Below are positions 34,053 through 42,304 of a DNA stretch of 64,000 nt, one piece after another. The notes below the pieces were generated by a model, which was given only the letters and a program-made list of their open reading frames with translations, was not told where the DNA came from and made no database searches. Positions within the stretch are counted from its first letter, which is position 1. The number at the start of each line of letters is the position of its first letter. Position numbers and translations under genes: made by a program. This DNA is from Streptomyces avidinii (GTDB taxonomy: Bacteria; Actinomycetota; Actinomycetes; Streptomycetales; Streptomycetaceae): contig NZ_BMVL01000002.1 in assembly GCF_014650695.1 (NCBI RefSeq), positions 62,001 to 126,000 of the forward strand, given 5' to 3'.

Positions 34053-34535
34053 TCAGAACACCAGCTTGTAGGTGACGTCCTTGGGGACCGGAGAGGGCGC
34101 GGTGTCCGTGTAGAGGAGCCGGATCGTCGTGAAGCGCTGCACGCCGGGGTGGTCGGGCCAGGGTTCCGGGCTGCTCAGGGTCACCGTCACCGGGTAGGAC
34201 CGGAAGCGGCCCGCGGCGCAGTAGGGCTTGCAGTCGTTCACCATGTCGCTGCCCTTGGCCGTCGCGGCCTTCGGGCCCCAGGTGTCCCAGTCCAGCCCGA
34301 CAAGGCGGTTGTTGCCGTCTCCGCAGGCCAGCAAGTACTCCTCGGGCCGTACCTGGGCCTGCGAGAAGCAGTCGACGACCACGAGCGGCTCCGTCACCGG
34401 AGCCGCTACGGTCCGGGTCTGCGCGGAGGCAGGGACGGTGGCCGTGGCGAGAGCCGCCGCTGCACACAGCAGGGTGATGTTCCGCGCCCTGGACCGCAAT
34501 GCACGCACGAGCCGGCCGTCTGCTGATCTGTCCAC
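34053..34535 (-). CDS. Secreted protein of unknown function
   Basis: 160-residue product with a signal peptide: a basic n-region (RALRSRARN), hydrophobic ITLLCAAAALATATV and an ASA-Q type cleavage near residue 36. The mature part has four or more cysteines (VDCFSQ, LACGDGNN, DCKPYC), which could form two disulfides, and a VTVTLSSPEPWPDHPGVQRF segment. It is not recognised. The GTG at 34535 follows GAGGAGGG and is preferred over the longer frame. Confidence 0.75.
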   Translation of the reverse strand: MDRSADGRLVRALRSRARNITLLCAAAALATATVPASAQTRTVAAPVTEPLVVVDCFSQAQVRPEEYLLACGDGNNRLVGLDWDTWGPKAATAKGSDMVNDCKPYCAAGRFRSYPVTVTLSSPEPWPDHPGVQRFTTIRLLYTDTAPSPVPKDVTYKLVF

Positions 34536-35000
34536 GAGGCCCTCCTCGCCCGTCGTTCCCGCCGTCGGCACGGCGGGCATTCCCAGCTTCCCCCATGTGG
34601 ATGTTCCTCGCACTCGCAGCGGCCTCAGGGCCCGCTGCGAGGCCTGTCGGAGCCCTTGCCCGGCCAGGCGGAAGGCGTTCGCGCGGTGGACGGAGGGGGT
34701 CGTCCCGCAGGCGTCATGGAAGGCCGCGGCGGCACCCGCCCCGTCGGCATCCGCCGGCATCGGCCCCTCCGGCGTCCCATGCTCGGTTGTCGTCCGGCCA
34801 CGGCCTCACACGGTTCACCCGGCCTCACGGGAACCTTGGGCGATCGGAGGATCACCCCACCAATTTCTTTGTGCCATCTGCCAGTACGGCGCTCCGACAC
34901 GTCCGGAGCAGACTTTCTGCCACGACCACGCCCCCGGTGAGCCGCTGGATCCGGGGAGCCCGTGTGGCCGCGTACGGGACGCATCAATAGGGGGAAACAC
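34536..35000. other. Intergenic region, no supported gene
   Basis: About 465 bases. One plus-strand frame ends at 35004, overlapping the next start, and reads FLCAICQYGAPTRPEQTFC then HDHAPGEP, a zinc-finger-like Cys/His spacing. It has no start codon nearby and lacks GC third-position bias. The GGGGGAAACAC before 35001 serves the methyltransferase. Confidence 0.4.
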
Positions 35001-35744
35001 GTGAGCGTGCAGCAGTACGACGCGATCGGCGAGGAGTTCGAGGGGTTCAAGGCTCTGCCGCTGGCGCGGTTCGGGGAGGTTCCGAGCTTCCTGGGCATGG
35101 TCGGTGACGTGAGCGGAAAGTCCATCCTCGACCTGGCCTGCGGCACCGGTTTCTACAGCCGGGAGTTCAAGCGCCGCGGCGCCACGGATGTCTTCGGTGT
35201 CGACATCTCCGTCGAGATGATCGCCGCCGCGCGGGAGATCGAGCAGCGCGACCCGCTGGGTGTGCGGTACGAGGTCGGCGACGTGGCCGAGCTGCGGCCT
35301 CTGGAACAGCGTTTCGACATCGCGCTGGGCGTGCAGTGCCTCAACTACGCCGAGGACGTCGCGAGGTTGGAGCGGATGTGCCGCAACATCCACCGGAGCC
35401 TGGTACCGGGTGGGGAGTTCTTCGTGTTCGCCCAGAAGCCGGACTACCGGTTCGACTGTGCGTCCCTCGCCACGTACGGCTTCCGCTGCGAGCCGACCGG
35501 CGAGGAGACCGAGATGGGTCCGCGGGTGCAGGTCACGGCGTTGCTCGAGCCGCGGCCGATCACCATCGTCGGGACGGCCCTGCGCCGCGAGGTCTACGAG
35601 GAGTCTCTGCGGGCGGCCGGGTTCGGGGAGCTGAAGTGGGTCCCGCTGCAGGTGTCCGAAGCCGGTATCCGTGAGTTCGGCCAGGACTTCTGGGCGGATC
35701 TCCTCGCGAGCCCTCCGCTGGAGATGCTGCGGTGCCGCGCCTGA
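35001..35744 (+). CDS. Class I SAM-dependent methyltransferase
   Basis: 247-residue methyltransferase. Motif I SILDLACGTGFYSREFKRRG is near residues 40-59, motif II GVDISVEMIAAAREIE near 66-81, and the later FVFAQKPDYRFD part is typical of class I small-molecule enzymes. The start is the GTG at 35001 after AGGGGGAAA. It stands alone, with a strong terminator-like hairpin downstream. Similar enzymes occur in natural-product clusters, but no cluster is seen here, so the substrate is unknown. Confidence 0.9.
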   Translation: MSVQQYDAIGEEFEGFKALPLARFGEVPSFLGMVGDVSGKSILDLACGTGFYSREFKRRGATDVFGVDISVEMIAAAREIEQRDPLGVRYEVGDVAELRPLEQRFDIALGVQCLNYAEDVARLERMCRNIHRSLVPGGEFFVFAQKPDYRFDCASLATYGFRCEPTGEETEMGPRVQVTALLEPRPITIVGTALRREVYEESLRAAGFGELKWVPLQVSEAGIREFGQDFWADLLASPPLEMLRCRA

Positions 35745-35776
35745 TCGACCGACCCGCCTGACCGGGGGTCCGATGC

Positions 35777-35806
35777 GGCGCGGTTCGGCGCGGTTCGGCG
35801 CGGCTC
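35777..35806. repeat. Three tandem 10-bp repeats
   Basis: GGCGCGGTTC twice, then GGCGCGGCTC, between the methyltransferase stop and the terminator-like hairpin. Non-coding. Confidence 0.8.
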
Positions 35807-35830
35807 GGCGTACCGGGACCCTGCCGGCCC

Positions 35831-35862
35831 CGCGGCCCGCACCCCCACGGGTGCGGGCCGCG
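35831..35862. terminator. Strong hairpin, probable terminator
   Basis: Perfect 14-bp stem: CGCGGCCCGCACCC (35831-35844), loop CCAC, GGGTGCGGGCCGCG (35849-35862). It lies 86 bp after the methyltransferase stop. There is no U-tract, as is common for Streptomyces terminators. It insulates the downstream zwf gene. Confidence 0.7.
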
Positions 35863-35989
35863 GCCGACTTCGTACCCGTGCGCGGCATGCGTGACCCGGG
35901 TGGTGGACTCCCGGGTGCCGGATCCGGGGTGAGCTTGCACAGTGGGGGCCTGAGGGCGATGCGACCGCCCGGAACGGGAGTACGGCCCC

Positions 35990-37441
35990 ATGAACCAGCC
36001 CGCCCCGTCCCCCGCACCGAGCCCGGCGGACCACGTCATCGTCGTCTTCGGCGCCACGGGCGACCTGGCCCGTCGCAAACTGCTGCCCGGGCTGTTCCAT
36101 CTCGCCAAGGCGGGGCTGATGCCGCAGCGCTACCGCATCGTGGGCTCCGCCCCGGCGGCCGAGGCCCTCGGCGACGACGCGTTCCGCGCCCACGCGCGCG
36201 AAGCCGTGGCCGAGTTCGGCCGCTCGCGTCCCGAGGGTCCCGAATGGCAGCAGTTCGAGTCCGCCCTGTCCTTCGGGGCGGCCGACGCGGATGCCGCGGA
36301 ACCCCTGGTGAACGCGGTGCGCGAGGCCGAGCGGGCCGTGGGAGGCAGTCCGCGACGGCTCTTCCACCTCGCTGTCCCGCCCGTCGCGTTCACCTCCATG
36401 GTCGAGCTCCTCGGTGCCACCGGGCTCGCCCGAGGGGCCCGGGTGATCGTCGAGAAGCCCTTCGGTACCGACCTCGCGTCCGCCCGCGCGCTCAACGCGG
36501 CCATCCACGCCGTCTTCGACGAGTCCCGGGTGTTCCGCATCGACCACTTCCTCGGCAAGGAGGCGGTGGACAACATCCTCGCCCTCCGGTTCGCCAACGG
36601 TCTGTTCGAGCCCCTCTGGAACCGCGACCACATCAGCCACGTGCAGATCGACGTGCCCGAGCAGATCGACATCCAGGGCCGCGCGCACTTCTTCGAGGGC
36701 ACCGGAACCTTCCGCGACATGATCGTCACCCATCTGTTCCAGCTGCTCGGTTTCGTCGCGATGGAGCCGCCGGTCACCTTTGACGCCCAGGCGCTCCGGG
36801 ACGAGCAGGTGAAGGTCTTCCGGAGCATGCGGCCGCTGGACCCGGCGCACGTCGTTCGCGGGCAGTACACCGGCTACCGGGCCGAGCCGGGGGTCGATCC
36901 GGCCTCGGACACCGAAACCTTCGCCGCCCTGCGCGTCGAGATCGACAACTGGCGCTGGGCCGGGGTCCCCTTCCACCTGCGTTCCGGCAAGGCCCTCGCC
37001 CAGGGGCGGCATGTCGTCACCCTGGGGCTGCGCGAGCCCGTCCTCGGCATGTTCCCGCTGGACGCGCGGGCGGCGGCCTCCGGCCGGGGGAACGAGCTCG
37101 TCATCGACTTCGCCGATCCCGGCTCCGTCACCGCCCGGTTCCTCGTCAAGGAGCCCGGCCCGTCCATGCAGTTGGCCGAGGCCGAGATGGTCTTCGGCTA
37201 CCGCGGTTCCTTCACCGCGGACAACTCCCTGGAGGGCTACGAGCACCTGCTCCTGGAGGCCATGCTCGGCGACCAGTCCTTCTTCACGCGGTCCGACGGC
37301 ATCGAACGCCTCTGGGAGGTCTCGGCCCCGCTGCTGGAATCGCCCGCGCCCGTGGAACCGTACGCTCCGGGAACCTGGGGACCCGACCGGATCGACGCGC
37401 TGGTCGCCCCCTACCGCTGGCACCTTCCCGACGCGCACTGA
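35990..37441 (+). CDS. zwf: Glucose-6-phosphate 1-dehydrogenase
   Basis: 483-residue enzyme oxidising glucose-6-phosphate to 6-phosphogluconolactone with NADP, the first step of the oxidative pentose-phosphate pathway. FGATGDLARRKLLP (residues 20-33) is the dinucleotide-binding motif, EKPFG is at 155-159, and the catalytic signature RIDHFLGK at 183-190 contains the essential His and Lys. Length is normal for the family. It is not beside tal/tkt/opcA as in the usual actinobacterial operon, so this may be a second copy. Confidence 0.95.
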   Translation: MNQPAPSPAPSPADHVIVVFGATGDLARRKLLPGLFHLAKAGLMPQRYRIVGSAPAAEALGDDAFRAHAREAVAEFGRSRPEGPEWQQFESALSFGAADADAAEPLVNAVREAERAVGGSPRRLFHLAVPPVAFTSMVELLGATGLARGARVIVEKPFGTDLASARALNAAIHAVFDESRVFRIDHFLGKEAVDNILALRFANGLFEPLWNRDHISHVQIDVPEQIDIQGRAHFFEGTGTFRDMIVTHLFQLLGFVAMEPPVTFDAQALRDEQVKVFRSMRPLDPAHVVRGQYTGYRAEPGVDPASDTETFAALRVEIDNWRWAGVPFHLRSGKALAQGRHVVTLGLREPVLGMFPLDARAAASGRGNELVIDFADPGSVTARFLVKEPGPSMQLAEAEMVFGYRGSFTADNSLEGYEHLLLEAMLGDQSFFTRSDGIERLWEVSAPLLESPAPVEPYAPGTWGPDRIDALVAPYRWHLPDAH

Positions 37442-37551
37442 GCCGGCCCGGCCTGACCCGTGCGAAGCACCGGCGTGCGCATGCGTAGGGTCTGTCGGGG
37501 ACGGTGCGCCGACCGGGCGTACGGGACGCATCCACGATGAGGTGAGCGCAG

Positions 37552-38670
37552 TTGCGAGGGTTACCGGGCGACGGGACGCAGTTGGAGACTTCGACGGAAC
37601 TGGCGGCCGAGCCGTTGGTCGCGTCGGTGGCGCGCGTCGCAAGCGCCGTACTGCGGCCCGAGGCCGAGCGCACGGCCGTGGAGGGTGTCTCCCGTGCCCA
37701 TCTGGACCTACTGGCCCGCAGCGGCGCCCACGGGATCCTCGAGTACGAACCGTCGCCGGACAGCGGTTGCACCAGGAAGCAGGTGGTCCGCGAGGTCCAC
37801 GAGATCCTCGCCGCCGTGGATCCGTCGACCTGGTTCGTCTACACACAGCACTTCGGCCTCGTGAAGGCGCTGGCCAAGAGCGGCAACGCCGCACTGCGCG
37901 AGCGCTGGCTTCCCGACCTGGCCACGGGCGTGACGCAGGCCACGGCCGGCTTCGCGTACCTGCGCCATCCGCAGCCGCCCGTGTTCGCGGAGCGGTCCGA
38001 AGAGGGGTGGCGGCTGCGCGGCCGGGTGCCCTGGATGACCGGCTGGGGCGTCACGGACGTGGCGGTCGTCGGCGCCGTCACCGCCGACGACCAGGCCCTG
38101 TTCGTGCGCATCGACTGCGGGCCGGGGCCGGGCCAGGGCCTGTTCGCCGTGGAATCGCCACCGCTGTGGGCAATGGGCGCGACCCACACGGCGGCGGTGG
38201 AGCTGCGGGATGTCGTCGTACCGCAGGAGGACGTGATCTCCATCGGGCCCAGGTCGCAATGGGCCCGGTCCTACGATCTGGAGAACGCGAACACCAACCC
38301 GGCCGTCTTCGGCCATCTGCGCGCGGCCGTCGGCCTGCTGCTGGCGGCCGCGCCCCGGGCCGGAGCCACTTACGAGGACCTCGCCCACCGGCTGGCGGAG
38401 GAGGGCGCCCGGCTGCGCACCGAGGCGTACGCCCTGCGCGACGAGCGGGCCCCCGAGGTGGAGGTGCCGGCCCGGATCGAGAACCGGGCCGCTGCCCTGG
38501 ACCTGGGGGTACGGGCCGCCACCGCCTGTGTGGCGGCGACCGGCGGCCGCGCCGTGCAGTACGGGAACACGGCGGGCCGCCTGGCCCGGGAGGCCCTGTT
38601 CCACCTGATCCAGGCGCAGACGCCGCAACTGCGCGAAGCCACGGGCGAGATGACGCTGCGGGGGATCTGA
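37552..38670 (+). CDS. Acyl-CoA dehydrogenase-family protein (SfnB/DszC-like)
   Basis: 372-residue protein with the acyl-CoA dehydrogenase fold. The N-terminal helical domain (HLDLLARSGAHGILEYEP) leads to a WFVYTQHFGLVKAL helix, a middle beta domain (GWRLRGRVPWMTGWGVTDVA) and a final helical domain (AATACVAATGGRAVQYGNTAG). The TPQLREATGEMTLRGI end resembles flavin-dependent monooxygenase relatives rather than FadE, because the usual WEGTSEI box is absent. The start is the TTG at 37552 after GAGGTG. The reaction is unknown. Confidence 0.8.
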   Translation: MRGLPGDGTQLETSTELAAEPLVASVARVASAVLRPEAERTAVEGVSRAHLDLLARSGAHGILEYEPSPDSGCTRKQVVREVHEILAAVDPSTWFVYTQHFGLVKALAKSGNAALRERWLPDLATGVTQATAGFAYLRHPQPPVFAERSEEGWRLRGRVPWMTGWGVTDVAVVGAVTADDQALFVRIDCGPGPGQGLFAVESPPLWAMGATHTAAVELRDVVVPQEDVISIGPRSQWARSYDLENANTNPAVFGHLRAAVGLLLAAAPRAGATYEDLAHRLAEEGARLRTEAYALRDERAPEVEVPARIENRAAALDLGVRAATACVAATGGRAVQYGNTAGRLAREALFHLIQAQTPQLREATGEMTLRGI

Positions 38671-38852
38671 GGCCTCGCGCTTCGCGGGTACCGGCGCCCG
38701 ATCTGCACGAACACCATGAGCGTGCGGCCCGGGGCGACGGGGATCTTGGGGCGGGCCACGGGATCCGGGCCGGGGATCACCCGTGTCCTGCTCACCGCCT
38801 CCGCCGGGGCGGCGATCGCGCCGGACCCGGGCCCCCGATAGCCTTCGCCTTC

Positions 38853-39296
38853 ATGATGCGCGCTTGGATCCTGCCGTTGCTGCTCCTGGTGTGCGGCTCG
38901 CTCGTCGCGGCCACGCCGGCCGTCAGGGGTTTCGCCGCTGCCGCCGTTCCCCTGCTGGTGCTGTTCGTCCTGCTCGCGGGCCTGCACTCGCCGCTGGTGT
39001 TCCCGCGGTCGATCGGTGCGGCGGAGGCCCGGCGCCGCAGCGAGCTCGACGGCCGGCCGGTCGTCTACTGGCGGGCGGGCTGCCCGTACTGCCTCCGGCT
39101 GCGGCTCCGCCTGGGGCGCGACGCCGGCCGTTTGCACTGGGTCGACATCTGGCGCGACCCGGCCGCGGCGGCGGCGGTCAGGGAGGCCAACGACGGCAAC
39201 GAGACCGTGCCGACCGTCGTGGTGGCCGGTCGGCCGCACACCAACCCCGATCCCGCATGGGTGCGCGGACAGCTCGCTCCCCGTCCCCGCGCCTGA
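38853..39296 (+). CDS. Membrane-anchored glutaredoxin/mycoredoxin-like protein
   Basis: 147-residue protein. Two hydrophobic segments (residues 4-20 and 28-48) precede a thioredoxin-fold domain with VVYWRAGCPYCLRLR (active-site CPYC at 77-80) and NETVPTVVV, the cis-proline loop. CPYC is the glutaredoxin-type motif. Mycothiol-using actinobacteria have mycoredoxins with this motif, usually soluble. The membrane anchor suggests a role at the inner face of the membrane or in envelope redox. ATGs at 38853 and 38856 are equally possible. Confidence 0.85.
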   Translation: MMRAWILPLLLLVCGSLVAATPAVRGFAAAAVPLLVLFVLLAGLHSPLVFPRSIGAAEARRRSELDGRPVVYWRAGCPYCLRLRLRLGRDAGRLHWVDIWRDPAAAAAVREANDGNETVPTVVVAGRPHTNPDPAWVRGQLAPRPRA

Positions 39297-39346
39297 GCAG
39301 GCGGGGGGACGGATGCGGAGCGAGCGGTCCGCGACCTCATGGGCTC

Positions 39347-40249
39347 CTAGGACACGGCCTCGGCGGCCGGGTGGAAGTTGATGCGCTCGCGCACCACGGG
39401 GAAGCCGGCCCTGGTGAAGTTCGCGGCCATCGGGAAGTTGCCCCGGTCCGTGGCTCCGGTGACGGCCTCGGCGCCGTGTTCCACCAGGAAGTGGGTGCAC
39501 TCCGCGAGGAGGTCGTAGGCGTAGCCGCGGCCGCGGTGTTCGGGCAGGACGCCGATGAAGCCGATGGTCGGTCCGGAGGGGTTGTGGGCCGGGATGTGGA
39601 TGCCGGCCAGCTCGCCCTCCGGGGTGTGGGCGAGTTGCCACCACTCGCGCGGGGACGGGCACCAGTGGAAGAAGTCGAGTTCTTCCTGCGCGGCCCGGTC
39701 GAGGCCGCCCTCCTCGATGGCCTTCAGCGCGTGCGCGTCCAGCGTGGCCGCGTGGATGCGGCGCAGCGCGTCGAAGAAGACCGCGTCGTCGGCTTCGGGG
39801 GTGAAGAGGAGGCGACCGGGCCGCTCCGGCAGTCCCCGCTCCGGGGTCCAGCGGTACAGGAAGCGTTCCACCAGGAGCTCGTACCCGGCCGCCCGGGCGG
39901 CGGCGAAGCGGGTTTCGGCGGCGGCGGCCAGGTCGGGGTGCTCGCGCCAGTCGCCGGGCAGGTTGAGTTCGAGTTCGACCTGCCACGGGGCGGAGCGCAG
40001 GAGTTCGGCTCCCGCCTCCACCTCGCCCTCGGCGACGTCGAACCAGTTGAGGTTGACGGGTTGCTCGTCATCCGGTCCGCCCCACCAGGCGCCGCGGGCG
40101 ACGACGTTGCCGTCGCGCAGGGCAACGCGCTTCCAGTGGGGGCGGTGCGTGGTCCGCTCGTGCGCGGCGCGGGCGTTCAGCGGGTCGGGGTGGGCGTCGA
40201 ACAGGTGGGCGTCGCTCTCGTCGAGCGCGCGGATGACCGTATCGGTCAC
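39347..40249 (-). CDS. GNAT family N-acetyltransferase
   Basis: 300-residue protein with two halves. The N-terminal GNAT-like domain (HERTTHRPHWKRVALRDGNV) appears degenerate. The C-terminal half is an active-looking GNAT domain: AHTPEGELAGIHIPA, IGFIGVLPEHRGRGYAYDLL (acetyl-CoA loop) and GATDRGNFPMAANFTRAGF. The GTG at 40249 follows GGAGGAA. The tandem domains recall mycothiol synthase-like or antibiotic acetyltransferases, but the substrate is unassigned. Confidence 0.88.
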   Translation of the reverse strand: MTDTVIRALDESDAHLFDAHPDPLNARAAHERTTHRPHWKRVALRDGNVVARGAWWGGPDDEQPVNLNWFDVAEGEVEAGAELLRSAPWQVELELNLPGDWREHPDLAAAAETRFAAARAAGYELLVERFLYRWTPERGLPERPGRLLFTPEADDAVFFDALRRIHAATLDAHALKAIEEGGLDRAAQEELDFFHWCPSPREWWQLAHTPEGELAGIHIPAHNPSGPTIGFIGVLPEHRGRGYAYDLLAECTHFLVEHGAEAVTGATDRGNFPMAANFTRAGFPVVRERINFHPAAEAVS

Positions 40250-40575
40250 GGGTTCCTCCGGGAGGTGTACGGCAGGAGCGCTCCCGGTCGGATCAGACGT
40301 ACCACACCGGGGTAACGGGGAGGGAGCGCTGGTTGGTTGAGGACTGCACGGCACTCGCCTCCTTCCGTTCGTCTCACGCGGCGTGGTCCGGAGCCAGACG
40401 TTACTTGATCACCGTCGGGTCCGTCCACGGAATTTGCGGAGCCGTGCCGACGGTCCCTGGCCCCCGGCGCCGACTGCACGTCCCGGTCGCCCGGCGGCCG
40501 CGCCGACATCGGCATCGGCATCGGCATCGGCATCGGCATCGGCGCCACGTTCGCCGTGGTCCGGCCCGATGTCCG
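40250..40575. other. Intergenic region with GGCATC array
   Basis: About 325 bases between the convergently arranged tetR and the start of the acetyltransferase gene. A minus-strand frame through the array reads alternating Met/Pro and is not a gene. No promoter motif stands out. Confidence 0.45.
40511..40540. repeat. Five tandem GGCATC hexamers
   Basis: Perfect GGCATC repeated five times (plus a preceding partial ATC) just downstream of the tetR stop. Non-coding. Confidence 0.85.
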
Positions 40576-41157
40576 TCAAGCGGCGGGTGCGGTGAGCCGG
40601 CGTACCGACTCCACCACTGCCGACCGGTGCTCGGCGAGCCGCTCCGCGGCCCAGTCGGCACCCGGCCCTCCCCCGGCCGCCGGGCCGCCCACCGCGCCGA
40701 ACCAGGCCTGCGACAGTCCCATGACCAGCGTCAGCACATCGGCCGGGGCCAGCCGGGCATCGATGCGGCCCGCTTCCTGCGCCTGCCGCACCGCCTCGAT
40801 CTTGCCCGCGTAGGAGGCGGACTCCGCGTCCGCGGAGCCCGGGCGCTCCAGCTGCTTCCACAGGACGAGGCGCATCAGCGCCGGGCGCTCGACGAGGTGG
40901 TCGAAGACCGCCCCCGCATAGCCGGGCAGGTCGTCGACATCGAACGGGACGGACTCCGAGCCCGCCTCCAGGGCCTGCTGGAGCACGGCGTCGAAGAGCT
41001 GCTCCTTGTTGCCGTAGTAGACGTAGATCAGCCTCTTGTTCGCCTGTGCCGTCTCGGCGATGCGGTCGACGCGCGCCCCCGCGATGCCGTACGTCGCGAA
41101 CTCGGTGAAGGCCGCGTCGAGCAGACGCGTCCTGGTCGCTTGGGAATCCCGTGCCAT
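40576..41157 (-). CDS. TetR/AcrR family transcriptional regulator
   Basis: 193-residue repressor. The HTH spans residues 10-55 (TRTRLLDAAFTEFATYGIAG, ARVDRIAETAQANKRLIYVY, then YGNKEQLFDAVL). The ligand domain is of the common TetR_C type with MGLSQAWFGAVGG. It diverges from an aldo/keto reductase with 101 bp between starts, where direct repeats of TATCCRGTTA lie. It is the likely repressor of that reductase, in the manner of other TetR-AKR pairs. Confidence 0.92.
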   Translation of the reverse strand: MARDSQATRTRLLDAAFTEFATYGIAGARVDRIAETAQANKRLIYVYYGNKEQLFDAVLQQALEAGSESVPFDVDDLPGYAGAVFDHLVERPALMRLVLWKQLERPGSADAESASYAGKIEAVRQAQEAGRIDARLAPADVLTLVMGLSQAWFGAVGGPAAGGGPGADWAAERLAEHRSAVVESVRRLTAPAA

Positions 41158-41175
41158 GGAGCGCAGCCTAGCAAG

Positions 41176-41234
41176 TAACTATCCGGTTATTGACAAACGA
41201 GGCCGGCGCGTCGCAGACTCAATCTATCCAGTTA
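41176..41234. promoter_or_regulatory. Candidate operators between tetR and aldo/keto reductase
   Basis: TATCCGGTTA at 41180-41189, within a TAAC..GTTA dyad starting at 41176, and TATCCAGTTA at 41225-41234, 45 bp apart. They flank the promoters of both divergent genes. The repeat is visible; TetR binding is inferred. Confidence 0.5.
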
Positions 41235-41258
41235 GTTACATCCGATGAGGAGCACACC

Positions 41259-42242
41259 ATGGAGATCCGCGCACTGGGCACCCAGGGCCTGGAGGTCGGC
41301 GCCGAAGGCCTCGGCCTGATGGGCATGAGCGCCCACTACGGCGCCACCGACGAGACCGAGTCGCTCGCCACGATCGACCGCGCCCTGGAGCTGGGCGTCA
41401 CCCTCCTCGACACAGCCGAGGGCTACGGGCCCTTCCGCAACGAGCAGCTCCTCGGCAAGGCCCTGTCCGGCCGCCGCGCGGCCGCCGTGGTCGCCACGAA
41501 GACCGGCATCGAGTTCTCCGACGAAGGCACCCTCCTCGGCCACAACGCCTCCCCCGAGTACATCCGCCGCTCGGCCGACCGCTCCCTGCGCCACCTGGGC
41601 ACCGACCACATCGACCTCTACTACCTGCACCGCGTCGACCCGAACGTGCCGATCGAGGAGAGCGTGGGCGCCCTGGCCGAGCTGGTCGAGGCCGGAAAGG
41701 TCCGCCACATCGGGCTGTGCGAGGTCTCCCCCACCACGATCGCCCGCGCCCACGCCGTGCACCCGCTGACCGCCGTACAGACCGAGTACAGCCTCTTCGA
41801 ACGCGGCATCGAGCACGACGGCGTCCTCGACACCCTCCGGGAGCTCGGCATCGGGCTCGTGGCCTACTCCCCGCTCGGACGCGGATTCCTCTCCGGCGCC
41901 ATCACCAGCCCGGACGACTTCGCCGCGGACGACTTCCGCCGGACCGACCCCCGGTTCCAGGGCGAGAACTTCCACCGCAACCTCGCCGTCGTGGACCAGG
42001 TGCGCCGGCTCGCCGCCGAGAAGGGCGTCACCCCCTCGCAGCTCGCCCTGGCCTGGACCCTCCAGCAGGGCGCGGTCCCCATTCCGGGCACCAAGCGCCG
42101 CCGCTACCTGGAGGAGAACGTCGCCGCCACCGCCGTGACGATCACTCCCGCGGAGCTGGCCGCCATCGACGCCGTGGCGCCGCACGGCGTGGCCTCCGGC
42201 GACCGTTACGCACCCGAGCTGATGGCCTCCCTGAACGGCTGA
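41259..42242 (+). CDS. Aldo/keto reductase
   Basis: 327-residue NADPH-dependent (beta/alpha)8 reductase. The catalytic tetrad is visible: Asp51 in LLDTAEGYG, Tyr56, Lys81 in ATKTG and His124 in YYLHRVDP. The C-terminal segment [14 protein letters not shown] binds NADPH. It resembles the AKR13/YajO-like group. The ATG at 41259 follows GAGGAGC. Divergent TetR and the shared operators suggest induction by a carbonyl compound. Confidence 0.93.
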   Translation: MEIRALGTQGLEVGAEGLGLMGMSAHYGATDETESLATIDRALELGVTLLDTAEGYGPFRNEQLLGKALSGRRAAAVVATKTGIEFSDEGTLLGHNASPEYIRRSADRSLRHLGTDHIDLYYLHRVDPNVPIEESVGALAELVEAGKVRHIGLCEVSPTTIARAHAVHPLTAVQTEYSLFERGIEHDGVLDTLRELGIGLVAYSPLGRGFLSGAITSPDDFAADDFRRTDPRFQGENFHRNLAVVDQVRRLAAEKGVTPSQLALAWTLQQGAVPIPGTKRRRYLEENVAATAVTITPAELAAIDAVAPHGVASGDRYAPELMASLNG

Positions 42243-42304
42243 TCTTGTTAGGGTGCGGAAACCGGGCCGGGGGGCGGCACCCCGGGGGACGGACGGGGCA
42301 GGCG

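Noticed and set aside
34861..35004. Cys/His-rich peptide ending with a GTGA overlap to the methyltransferase
   Set aside because: No start codon or ribosome site precedes it and third-position GC is low, so the overlap is probably chance.
35594..37894. 766-codon minus-strand frame across zwf
   Set aside because: Antisense shadow of glucose-6-phosphate dehydrogenase, with no start context or family.
40246..40548. Met/Pro-repeat protein frame across the GGCATC array
   Set aside because: Same reason: an open frame created by the repeat, without codon bias elsewhere.
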